The position numbers and the translations under genes were made by a program. A stretch of 64,000 nucleotides of DNA, taken from positions 1-64,000 of the forward strand of contig JAEWUD010000012.1 in assembly GCA_023397475.1 (NCBI GenBank), read 5' to 3'. This document shows positions 51,215 through 59,401 of the stretch, piece after piece. Numbering within the stretch: the stretch's first letter is position 1; every line of letters starts with the position of its first letter. The stretch is from Bacillota bacterium. GTDB lineage: Bacteria; Bacillota; Clostridia; Saccharofermentanales; Saccharofermentanaceae. The notes below the pieces were generated by a model. That model worked only from the letters and a program-made list of their open reading frames with translations, was not told the DNA's origin and searched no databases.

Positions 51215-52902
51215 GTTTCTGTCCCCCTTGTTGTTTCGTTGTCCGTGGTGTTATTGCTGTCCGAAGTGCCGGCGCCGGCTGTCGTATCGGTATTCGTTGC
51301 CGATTCGGCTGTATCTTCACCGAAAATTGTGCTGGTATAGGGTTGGCCGTCCGATGCGGACGAGGTGTCGGAGACAGCCGCAAATCCGTCTTCTTGGATC
51401 ACGGTGATATTTCCGTCGATCATGCCCATCCAGCAGCTATAGGATATTGTGCCTACTTGCGTGGGCGTAAATGTGATGATGTTCTCGCCCTCCGCAAAGG
51501 TATGCTCAATGCCATAATCCTGAATGAACATCTTGTAATTACAGCCGTTGATACTGCCTTCCGGAGCGTCGATAATCCACTGAACGGGACTCCCCGGTTG
51601 AACGGTTATGTCGGGATATTGGCCGGGTGAGAGTGTGCTTCGGATGATCTGCACACCGTTTACAGTCTCCGGCGCAGCTGTCTCCGAGACCTCCTCGGTT
51701 GCCGCGGTCTTTGCATGGGCAACACTGAGATCTACGCCCACATATAGTGACATTCCCACAACAAAGGCCGCGCCCATACAAAGCAATCTGGTTGCGGGCT
51801 TACGAAATGATAAGGTGCTGATCGCACCCGCGATTCCAAGCAGTATCAGAAAAGCGACTAAATAATTTCCCGGAACGAAAGAAGCGAGATTGTTTCCCTG
51901 AGAAATCATCGCCAGACCGAGGATGACGACGAGAATTGCGCCGATTTCCGTGACTTTTTTCGCGAAAGATCTGCCTAGGGCGGTTATCAGGGCGCCAAGT
52001 CCCAGCATCAAGGGTAACGTTCCAAGACTGAACAGGAACATCGATAGCGCTCCAGTAAGCGGATTTCCGGAGACCAGAGCGATCAGTTGCATCGACTGCA
52101 ACGGGCCGCAAGGCATGAGTCCGTTTAGAAGACCGATTACAAGGGCACTGCGGCTTTTCTGAGATCCTCTGATAATCCACTTCGACAAGCCCCTGGGAAG
52201 TTGCAGCTGCAATTTGCGGAAAAACGGGAAGATGCTGAGCATATTGATTCCCATGACTACCATGAAGAGTCCGGCGAAAATCTTGATAAGCCCCTGCAGA
52301 AGCGGCGGCAGGACAAATTGCGCATCGGATCCGAGTTGTTGACCGGCAAACCCAAGTATAAAACCAATCGCAGTGTAGGACATTACCCTGCCGAGATTAT
52401 AAAGAATCGTCGGTCGCAGTGCGGACACGCCGTTGCGCTTAGCGGCCGCGTCGGGAGAGGGCAGACTTTGCGAGATGTTGATGCCTCCGCACATTGCCAC
52501 ACAATGAACGGATGTGATCAGTCCGATGACAAACAGCATGCCGAACCCCATCGTAGAATCCGCGAGTTGATTGGGTACGAGCAGATTGAGCACGTTAAAT
52601 CGCTGGAGAAGTACAAACGCCCCGAGGATCAGTGTAATAAGAACAATGACCCGACCCGGTTGTACTTTGGGGCGACTGTCCTCCCGCAGAACCTGATAAT
52701 TCAGATCCGTTATGGCGGCGACAATGGCGGGCTTCTCAATGATTCCGGAATCGTAGGTGACATCTGCCGTGCCGCTTCGGAAGCTGACGTGGGCATGTTG
52801 AACTCCGGGCAGGCTCTGGAGCTTCGCCTCAATGGTGTTTTGGCAATGATTACAGGTCATGCCGCCGATCATCAGTCGTGTAGATTTGATGGAAGAAGCC
52901 AT
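51199..52902 (-). CDS. HMA-SafE/TauE-like membrane protein fused to a cupredoxin-like domain
   Basis: The 567-residue protein has three parts. Residues 1-70 are an HMA metal-binding domain (GGMTCNHCQ). Residues about 80-385 are a sulfite exporter TauE/SafE-like (UreH/DsbD-type) membrane region with two half motifs, HCVAMCGGI and NGLMPCGPLQ. Residues about 410-515 form an extracellular cupredoxin-like beta domain (GQYPDITVQPGSPVQWII; SINGCNY; TISYSCWMGM). A Thr/Asn-rich tail ends in ETCALC. Each part occurs in copper delivery or reduction. It leads the operon and likely moves electrons or copper across the membrane. ATG 52902 follows GAGGG. Confidence 0.85.
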   Translation of the reverse strand: MASSIKSTRLMIGGMTCNHCQNTIEAKLQSLPGVQHAHVSFRSGTADVTYDSGIIEKPAIVAAITDLNYQVLREDSRPKVQPGRVIVLITLILGAFVLLQRFNVLNLLVPNQLADSTMGFGMLFVIGLITSVHCVAMCGGINISQSLPSPDAAAKRNGVSALRPTILYNLGRVMSYTAIGFILGFAGQQLGSDAQFVLPPLLQGLIKIFAGLFMVVMGINMLSIFPFFRKLQLQLPRGLSKWIIRGSQKSRSALVIGLLNGLMPCGPLQSMQLIALVSGNPLTGALSMFLFSLGTLPLMLGLGALITALGRSFAKKVTEIGAILVVILGLAMISQGNNLASFVPGNYLVAFLILLGIAGAISTLSFRKPATRLLCMGAAFVVGMSLYVGVDLSVAHAKTAATEEVSETAAPETVNGVQIIRSTLSPGQYPDITVQPGSPVQWIIDAPEGSINGCNYKMFIQDYGIEHTFAEGENIITFTPTQVGTISYSCWMGMIDGNITVIQEDGFAAVSDTSSASDGQPYTSTIFGEDTAESATNTDTTAGAGTSDSNNTTDNETTRGTETCALC

Positions 52903-53001
52903 TTTATTCCCTCGCTTTTCGATAGAAAGGATTCGATGAGCCGAATATACGCGAAAAGTTTGTGGATTTTATGTGGATGGGAGGGTTTTTCTGATATTCG
53001 G

Positions 53002-53030
53002 TTGATTTTCCCGATGCATAGGCGTATATT
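53002..53030 (+). promoter_or_regulatory. Promoter of the SulP gene
   Basis: TTGATT (53002-53007) and TATATT (53025-53030) are 17 bases apart, 39 bases before the ATG. The divergent copper operon starts 168 bases away, so this spacer probably holds control sites for both. Confidence 0.6.
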
Positions 53031-53069
53031 TTCATTCTTGGCGGGAGGTATTCCCGACGAGGTGTGCAC

Positions 53070-54767
53070 ATGAAGTTTTTGCAATCGATTTTCTACCCCA
53101 AATTGATTTCTTCCATGAAGGGTTACACGCGGCAACAGTTCCTCAAGGATCTTACCGCCGGTGTTATTGTCGCGATTATTGCGCTCCCTCTATCGATCGC
53201 TCTGGCGATCTCTTCAAACGTTCCTCCCGAGCGCGGCATCTATACGGCGATTATCGCGGGTTTTCTGATCTCGGCACTCGGAGGCAGTCGCGTGCAAATC
53301 GGCGGACCGACCGCTGCCTTCATGGCAATCGTCTTCGGTATTGTCGCTGAGTTCGGTATGGACGGACTGATCATCGCGACCTTCATGGCCGGAGCGATGA
53401 TGATTCTCTTCGGTCTCCTAAAACTCGGATCGGTCATCAAGTTCATCCCATATCCGATTACGACCGGCTTCACCAGCGGTATCGCTGTCGCGATATTCAC
53501 GTCACAAATTAAAGAGTTTCTCGGCTTGACCACGCCGGATATGCCGGGCGAATTCCTTGGCAAATGGGAACTGATTATCGGTAATATCACCACCGTCAAA
53601 TGGCAAGTTGTTCTCGTCGGGGCCGTCGCCCTGGCCATCATGATTCTGTGGCCGAAAGTAACGAAAAAAATCCCCGGCGCACTGATCGCGCTGGTAGTCA
53701 CGGCGGCCCTTGTTCAGATCTTCCACCTCGATGTTCCGACCATCGGCTCCAAGTATCAAGATTTGTCCGCGTCGCTTCCGGCGCTCTCGATTCCGAATAT
53801 TACATGGGAGAAGGTCTCGAAACTCATTGAGCCCGCCTTCACAATCGCATTTCTCGGAAGCGTCGAATCTCTTCTGTCTGCCGTCGTCGCCGACGGCATG
53901 ATCGGAAGCAAACACCGTTCGAACACCGAGTTAATCGGTCAGGGCATCGCGAATATCGGTTCTGCTCTGTTCGGGGGAATCCCGGCGACCGGAGCGATCG
54001 CGCGCACGGTCGCAAACATCAAGAACGGGGGCCGCACGCCTGTCGCCGGCATGGTACATGCCGTAACGCTTCTCTTGATTCTGGTTCTCTTCATGCCTCT
54101 GGCAAAAATGATCCCCTTGTCGTCCCTCGCGGCCGTTCTTCTGATCGTCGCTTACAACATGAGCGAGTGGCGCGAATTTGTCGCCTTGTTCAAGTCGCCC
54201 AAGAGCGATATTCTCGTTCTTCTTCTCACATTCTTCCTCACAGTCTTCTTCGACCTTACCCTCGCAATCGAGGTCGGTATCGTCGTTGCCGCGCTCCTGT
54301 TCATGAAGCGCATGGCGGATGTTTCCGAGGTCAAGGTTCGCAATATGGATGCCGGAGAAGAATCCACGGAGAATGTCGAGGGCGGTGACGATGAGCAACT
54401 TCCGAAGACCAAGATCTTCGAACATGTTCTGATCTATGAGATCAACGGACCCTTCTTCTTCGGCGCTGCGGACAAGTTCCTCGACGTCCTCGCCGAGGTC
54501 GGAGATAAGACGGAAATCCTTATCATTAAACTGAAACATGTTCCGGCTATGGACGCGACCGCGTTGCACGCCTTCGAACGCATGGTGAAACTCTGTCACA
54601 AGAAGAAGATTCGCATTCTTCTTACCGGGCTTCAGGATCAGCCGAAACAAACACTCGCGAAGGCGAAAATCCTCGACGAGATCGGCGAAGATCATATCTT
54701 TGTCGGACTCGGCAACGCGATTTCCTACGTCGAGGCGAACGCAATCGCTGAGCCCGCCAAGGCCTGA
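53070..54767 (+). CDS. SulP/SLC26-family anion transporter with STAS domain
   Basis: The 565-residue protein has the SulP start QQFLKDLTAGVIVAIIALPLSIALA, the GG-rich LGGSRVQIGGPTAAFMAIVF, about 12-14 membrane helices and a C-terminal STAS domain from about residue 450 (LIYEINGPFFFGAADKF; KHVPAMDATALHAFERMV with the DAT motif). These proteins carry sulfate, bicarbonate or other anions, coupled to Na+ or H+. ATG 53070 has GAGG 7 bases upstream. There is no carbonic anhydrase neighbour to suggest bicarbonate. A hairpin with GGCGGTAT/ATACCGCC arms follows the stop. Confidence 0.92.
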   Translation: MKFLQSIFYPKLISSMKGYTRQQFLKDLTAGVIVAIIALPLSIALAISSNVPPERGIYTAIIAGFLISALGGSRVQIGGPTAAFMAIVFGIVAEFGMDGLIIATFMAGAMMILFGLLKLGSVIKFIPYPITTGFTSGIAVAIFTSQIKEFLGLTTPDMPGEFLGKWELIIGNITTVKWQVVLVGAVALAIMILWPKVTKKIPGALIALVVTAALVQIFHLDVPTIGSKYQDLSASLPALSIPNITWEKVSKLIEPAFTIAFLGSVESLLSAVVADGMIGSKHRSNTELIGQGIANIGSALFGGIPATGAIARTVANIKNGGRTPVAGMVHAVTLLLILVLFMPLAKMIPLSSLAAVLLIVAYNMSEWREFVALFKSPKSDILVLLLTFFLTVFFDLTLAIEVGIVVAALLFMKRMADVSEVKVRNMDAGEESTENVEGGDDEQLPKTKIFEHVLIYEINGPFFFGAADKFLDVLAEVGDKTEILIIKLKHVPAMDATALHAFERMVKLCHKKKIRILLTGLQDQPKQTLAKAKILDEIGEDHIFVGLGNAISYVEANAIAEPAKA

Positions 54768-54914
54768 TGCTGAAGTCGCTAGGCGGTATCTCTACGCCAC
54801 CGAAGGGTTGAGAACAAAGAAAATACCGCCCGGCTGAGCTATCACCCTGCGACTGGCGGTAATCTATCGTAGTTCAAGCGTTGTGTCAACGTAAGCAGCC
54901 TGGGAAAAACCAAA

Positions 54915-55235
54915 CGCGCATCGAGGCTGTATTCCAACCCGTAAAAACATCACAAAACGGGAGAACACAGCCTAAATCATTAGGATTATAGATTCGGGCT
55001 GTGTTTCGTGCGCCGAGAAAGTGTCTTGTGGTGATAATCACAGCCTGAAAGAATGAAAACACGAGCGCAGGCTGTGTTCTGACATCAGCAAGCGGCTCGG
55101 GCCGTTAAAAAACACAGCCTGAGGCAATCAAAATGCTCGTTTAGGCTGTAAATCGGTACGATCGGAAGGATTTGACTAGGAATAATGCAGCCTGAAAAGT
55201 GTAAGTCTAGCATTCAGGCTGTATTGTTGACAATG
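54915..55235. repeat. Hairpin array (family E), AGCCTGA/TCAGGCT type
   Basis: Four hairpins spaced by about 73 bases have arms (A)ACAGCCTGA and (C)AGGCTGT(A/G)TT, beginning near 54963, 55037, 55109 and 55183; a half unit lies at about 54915-54930. Loops differ in sequence and length. No T runs follow, so these are not ordinary terminators. The gap 54768-55306 holds no gene. Confidence 0.85.
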
Positions 55236-55306
55236 TCAAACAAACCTCCAACTGCCATTCACATAGACAGCCCTATGTGAAAAAACCCTAATGCTCGCTC
55301 TATTAA

Positions 55307-56305
55307 CTAGAAATTCTCAACTTTCTTGACCACGCTGTCGAGCCACTGATCCCAAGCCTCGTCAAACTTCTGCATCGATGGTGTGGCCAAAAGCACATCG
55401 AGGGACTGGCGGATGCCCCGGTCGAACCTGGTCGTCGCACAGTAACCGGGCGTCAGACGTTTGATCTTCCTATTATCGAAAACCACCGAATGACTCTTGT
55501 CCCCGAGAAGTCCTCCGCTAAGATCGGGATCCAGGGAGATGAGCATATCCGTCGAGACGTGGCAAAGGACCGGTTTGACGCCGAGTGCGTCGCCGACGGA
55601 CTGGTAGATCTGATTCCATGTGAGGGACTCGTCCGAGGTGATGTGCACCGCCTCGCCGATCGCGTGGGGATTCGCGAGAAGTCCGACGAAGCCCTTGGCA
55701 AAATCCGTGCTGTGTGTGACCGTCCAGAGTGTCTCTCCGTCGCCGTGAACGATGACCGGACGGCCCTCCATCATGCGCCGGATCTCGGTCCACGGCCCCA
55801 TCGGTCCATGGATCGCCAACGGGATCGCGCCGTCGGCATAGGTATGGCTCGGTCGGACGATCGTTATGGGGAAGCCTTCTTTGCGGTACGTCTCGATCAG
55901 AAGTTCCTCGCAGGCGATCTTGTCTCGCGAATACTGCCAGAAGGGATTCGCAAGCGGTGTGCTCTCGGTAATGACAAAGTGCGAGAGCGGTTTCTGGTAC
56001 GCCGACGCCGAACTGATGAAGATATACTGGCCGCATCGGCCGGCAAAGACACGGATATCCCGCGCGACCTGTTTGGGCAGAAAAGCGATAAAGTCGGCGA
56101 CCACGTCGAAGCTCTCTGTCCCGATCGCCTCGCGCATCGCCACCTCATCATTGACATCGCATGTGATCTGACGAACGTTCTCCGGTAAAAGCGGCGCGCG
56201 AGCGCCGCGATTCATCACCGTCAGCTGGACGTCGTCCATCGTCGACAAGAGACGCGTGATCGACGCACTGATATTTCCTGTTCCACCGATGAACAAAACC
56301 TTCAT
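55307..56305 (-). CDS. NAD-dependent epimerase/dehydratase family protein (extended SDR)
   Basis: The 332-residue enzyme has an N-terminal NAD loop (VLFIGGTGNISASI), the Ser of the active site in FISSASAYQ and the YxxxK catalytic pair in YSRDKIACEE. The remainder matches the atypical SDR branch with ITSDESLTWNQIYQSVGDALG in the C-terminal part. It probably alters a nucleotide sugar or similar substrate. The start is the ATG at 56305 behind CGGAGGTAG. It is divergent from the hydrogenase-like gene; no other sugar genes adjoin it. Confidence 0.85.
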   Translation of the reverse strand: MKVLFIGGTGNISASITRLLSTMDDVQLTVMNRGARAPLLPENVRQITCDVNDEVAMREAIGTESFDVVADFIAFLPKQVARDIRVFAGRCGQYIFISSASAYQKPLSHFVITESTPLANPFWQYSRDKIACEELLIETYRKEGFPITIVRPSHTYADGAIPLAIHGPMGPWTEIRRMMEGRPVIVHGDGETLWTVTHSTDFAKGFVGLLANPHAIGEAVHITSDESLTWNQIYQSVGDALGVKPVLCHVSTDMLISLDPDLSGGLLGDKSHSVVFDNRKIKRLTPGYCATTRFDRGIRQSLDVLLATPSMQKFDEAWDQWLDSVVKKVENF

Positions 56306-56506
56306 ATCTACCTCCGTGCGCAAAATCGCGCGTCATTTCGTTGGTCGTTTACTCTTTAAGAATAGCATTCGCGTCAGAAATGTCATGTCGGCATTCGGGA
56401 AAAATATCTACCGATTCTTTCCGATTGCACTTTTCGCGGAGAACCGTCAAAATATATACAGAATGCTTGTGCGCGCGTTTGCGCGATGCCGCGAGAGGAG
56501 AATCCT

Positions 56507-57769
56507 ATGGACTCGTTTGATGAACTCTATCGACAGACACTCGAGAATGCCGTCCGCCGTAAGGTGGAGAAGCACTTGAAGGACCCTGAGGCGAACGCCG
56601 ATTACGATAAATATCAACTGGACTGCCTTCTGAATCCGGAGAAGGAGAGGGAAGCGCGTACGATTTCCGAGTGCCTCTGCGTAAATCCCGATGCGAAAGC
56701 CAAAGGGCTTAAATGCTTTTTCGAAGCGATTCGCAAGGACGAGAACGGCAAGGTCTTTCTATCGGAAGAGAAGTGGGACGGGTGTACAGCTTGTCTCGAG
56801 GGAGACCGTAAGAAGGACCTCGCGGAGCGAAAAGATCTGTTGCCGATTTTCGAGATGCTGATGCATAAGGAGGCTCCGGTGTACGCCCTGATCGCGCCGG
56901 CCTTCATCAGCCAGTTCAGCGAGGAGATCACGCCGGGAATGCTCCGGAGTTCCTTCAAACATATCGGTTTCGCGGGGATGATCGAGGTGGCGCTTTTCGC
57001 GGACATTCTGACGCTCAAGGAAGCTCTCGAATACGACCGGTCGATCAAGTCCGAAGAGGACTTTGTGCTCGCCTCCTGTTGCTGTCCGATGTGGATCGCG
57101 ATGATCCGCAAGTCCTACAAGGATATGGTGCCTCACATCCCGCCGTCGGTGTCTCCGATGGTAGCGAGCGGCCGCTCGATCAAGCGACTCCACCCCGAAG
57201 CCCGAACCGTCTTTATCGGCCCCTGCATCGCTAAGAAGGCAGAGGCGCGAGAGCCCGACGTCGCGGACGCGATCGATTATGTGCTGACCTTCCAGGAGGT
57301 CCGTGACATCTTCGCTCTGACTGGAGTTGACCCCGCGACCGAACCGGAGGATCTCCGTGCGCACTCCTCGCTGGCCGGTCGCATCTACGCGCGTGCGGGG
57401 GGCGTCAGCATGGCCGTCCGAAGCACCGTCGAGAGACTTCATCCGAATCGCAATATTCCATTCAAAGCAGAGAAAGCGGACGGTGTCGCGGCATGTCGTG
57501 CACTTCTCGAGCGAGTTCGCGCCGGAGAAGTGACCTCGAACTTCATCGAGGGCATGGGTTGTGCCGGCGGCTGCGTCGGCGGTCCCAAGGCCTTGATCCC
57601 CCGCGATGAAGGCACCGAACACGTCAGTCACTATGCCCTCTCCGCGACGCATCACACGCCCGTCGACAATCCTTATGTGATGGATCTTCTCCATCGTCTG
57701 GGCATCGATTCGATCGATGCGTTACTGGAGGATACAGAGATCTTCACGCGACATTTTGATGCGCCGTAG
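56507..57769 (+). CDS. [FeFe]-hydrogenase-like protein, H-domain without ferredoxin module
   Basis: The 420-residue protein matches the hydrogenase large-subunit C-terminal domain. H-cluster motifs: L1 ASCCCPMW (191-193, with T replaced by A and an added Cys), L2 GPCIAKKAEA (Cys240), L3 EGMGCAGGCVGG (Cys352 and Cys356). N-terminal Cys residues 56, 58, 70, 93 and 96 could hold an Fe-S cluster. It has no ferredoxin domains and no HydEFG genes in the window. Relatives in Clostridia are put in poorly known, possibly sensory hydrogenase groups. All four cluster-ligand Cys are present, so an H-cluster is possible. ATG 56507 follows GAGAGGAG. Confidence 0.82.
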   Translation: MDSFDELYRQTLENAVRRKVEKHLKDPEANADYDKYQLDCLLNPEKEREARTISECLCVNPDAKAKGLKCFFEAIRKDENGKVFLSEEKWDGCTACLEGDRKKDLAERKDLLPIFEMLMHKEAPVYALIAPAFISQFSEEITPGMLRSSFKHIGFAGMIEVALFADILTLKEALEYDRSIKSEEDFVLASCCCPMWIAMIRKSYKDMVPHIPPSVSPMVASGRSIKRLHPEARTVFIGPCIAKKAEAREPDVADAIDYVLTFQEVRDIFALTGVDPATEPEDLRAHSSLAGRIYARAGGVSMAVRSTVERLHPNRNIPFKAEKADGVAACRALLERVRAGEVTSNFIEGMGCAGGCVGGPKALIPRDEGTEHVSHYALSATHHTPVDNPYVMDLLHRLGIDSIDALLEDTEIFTRHFDAP

Positions 57770-57784
57770 GAGTAAGAGTAAACG

Positions 57785-57896
57785 AGCATTCTTATTGCTC
57801 CCGTGTGTGGCCTCGCATTTGTTTCGCGTCCCTTGTCTGGTCAAGCATTCTTCTCGCTCCCAAGTGTGGTCTCGCATTTGTTTCGCGTCCCTTGTC
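57785..57896. repeat. Two 59-bp tandem repeats
   Basis: Units starting AGCATTCTT at 57785 and 57844 share CTCGCATTTGTTTCGCGTCC and other blocks. Nothing coding is seen. Confidence 0.75.
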
Positions 57897-58049
57897 CTCG
57901 AGCTAAAGCTCTGCGGAGGAGACGCTCCTCAAATGCTCGACCACGGCAGGACTAGGATTTGGGGTGCTGTGGGATTTTTCCAAAGAAATGAAGGATGTCG
58001 AGGTGGTCGAGCTTGCTATAGTTTCTGAGATCTAGCATTTCTGCTCAAT

Positions 58050-58265
58050 GATAACCTACTAAAATGTCCTTTTGGGTCGAATTGGTAGGTAAATCATTGA
58101 TAAATAATCGTTTTTTTATTCAATGATTAGCTATTTCTCCTCAATGATAACCTACCCAAAGTCATTTTTTATGGGATTGAGTAGGTAGTCATTAACAAAT
58201 AATCGCGTTATTCTTCAATGATTTACCTACCAAAAAGCCATTAATTGGTGTTTTGGTAGGTTTCC
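58050..58265. repeat. Hairpin array (family F), CCTACC/GGTAGG type
   Basis: Three hairpins at about 58053-58090, 58149-58188 and 58223-58261 have arms AACCTACC and GGTAGGT(T). Between them lies ATCATTGATAAATAATCG (58093-58110) or a variant. This is the reverse complement of the family A linker CGATTATTTATCAATGAT. The gap 57770-58405 has no gene; a small hairpin AAGAACGCG/CGTGTTCTT lies near 58325-58355. Confidence 0.85.
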
Positions 58266-58405
58266 TTATGAGAGATATCTATTCCTGACATCATATTCCT
58301 TCGCTCTCCAAACGTGAATTCACAAGAACGCGATCTAGTAGTTCGTGTTCTTGCGAATGCTTCAACGAAGAGATGTCCTGCATCCACCTCGCTCACCGAC
58401 CGCCA

Positions 58406-59401
58406 TCAGCACACAGTATTTCGCGGATGTCCGGCCAGATAGGCCTCGAGATTTCCGGCTACGGTGTCAAGAAGACGGCTGCGGGTCTCTTTGGGAGCCC
58501 AGGCGATGTGCGGGGTGATGATACAATTCGGCGCGGAAAGAAGAGGGTTGTTTTCTTGCGGTGGCTCATGGGAGAGGACATCAACCGCGACGCCGCCGAG
58601 TTTTCCGGCGATCAGAGCTTCTGCGACGGCGCTCTCATCGAGAACCGGGCCGCGAGACGTATTGATGATGAGCGCGCCGTCTCTCATCTTGGCGATGGTA
58701 TCGACGGAGATCAGGTGACGCGTTTCCGGCGTCAGCGGACAATGGCAGGAGATGACATCGCTTTCCCGAAGCAGTGTGGTCAGGGAGGTGAGTCGGATGT
58801 CGGGAAGCAGGGAATCCGGCGACAAATCCGGAAGGCTCTCCCGGTGCATCCGCGCCTCGATCGAACGGCTGGTGGCCAGGACGCGCATTCCGAGTGCGGA
58901 AGCTATCCGCGCGGTCCGCTGCGCGATACGTCCGTATCCGATTAAGCCCAATGTTTTCCCGAAAAGTTCGGTCATCGGACCGTCCGTGAAGCAGAAGTCG
59001 ACCGACCGGCTCCACGCGCCTTCGTGAACGTGCTGATTATGACTGCCGACGCGATTGGTCAGTTCGAGAAGGAGAGCGATCGTCATCTGTGCCGTCGCGA
59101 AGGTCGCATATTCGGGCACGTTCGTTACGGTAATTCCGCGGCGCTGCGCTTCTTCGAGATCGATGACATTGTATCCGGTTGACATACAGCCGATATAGCG
59201 GACAGACGGCAATGCAGCGATGACTCTTGCCGGGAAAAGTGTCTTGTTGGTAAGGATAATCTCAGCATCCCCAACCCGCTCAAGTACCAGATCCGGCGCC
59301 GTGCGGTCATAGACGGTAATGTCGCCCATTCGCGATATCGGCTCCCAGGAGAGGTCGCCGGGATTCGTGGTATATCCGTCGAGAATAACAATTCGTGTCA
59401 T
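58406..59401 (-). CDS. D-2-hydroxyacid dehydrogenase
   Basis: The 331-residue enzyme has the NAD loop GLIGYGRIAQ, catalytic Arg in INTSRGPVLDE, Glu in DVLSHEPP and the His of TPHIAWAP. N- and C-terminal segments form the substrate domain (YIGCMSTGYNVID). It reduces a 2-keto acid or the reverse, such as glycerate/hydroxypyruvate, with NAD(P)H. The start ATG overlaps the stop of nfnB by 4 bases (ATGA), so it is the third gene of that operon, which may supply its NADPH. Exact substrate unknown. Confidence 0.9.
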   Translation of the reverse strand: MTRIVILDGYTTNPGDLSWEPISRMGDITVYDRTAPDLVLERVGDAEIILTNKTLFPARVIAALPSVRYIGCMSTGYNVIDLEEAQRRGITVTNVPEYATFATAQMTIALLLELTNRVGSHNQHVHEGAWSRSVDFCFTDGPMTELFGKTLGLIGYGRIAQRTARIASALGMRVLATSRSIEARMHRESLPDLSPDSLLPDIRLTSLTTLLRESDVISCHCPLTPETRHLISVDTIAKMRDGALIINTSRGPVLDESAVAEALIAGKLGGVAVDVLSHEPPQENNPLLSAPNCIITPHIAWAPKETRSRLLDTVAGNLEAYLAGHPRNTVC

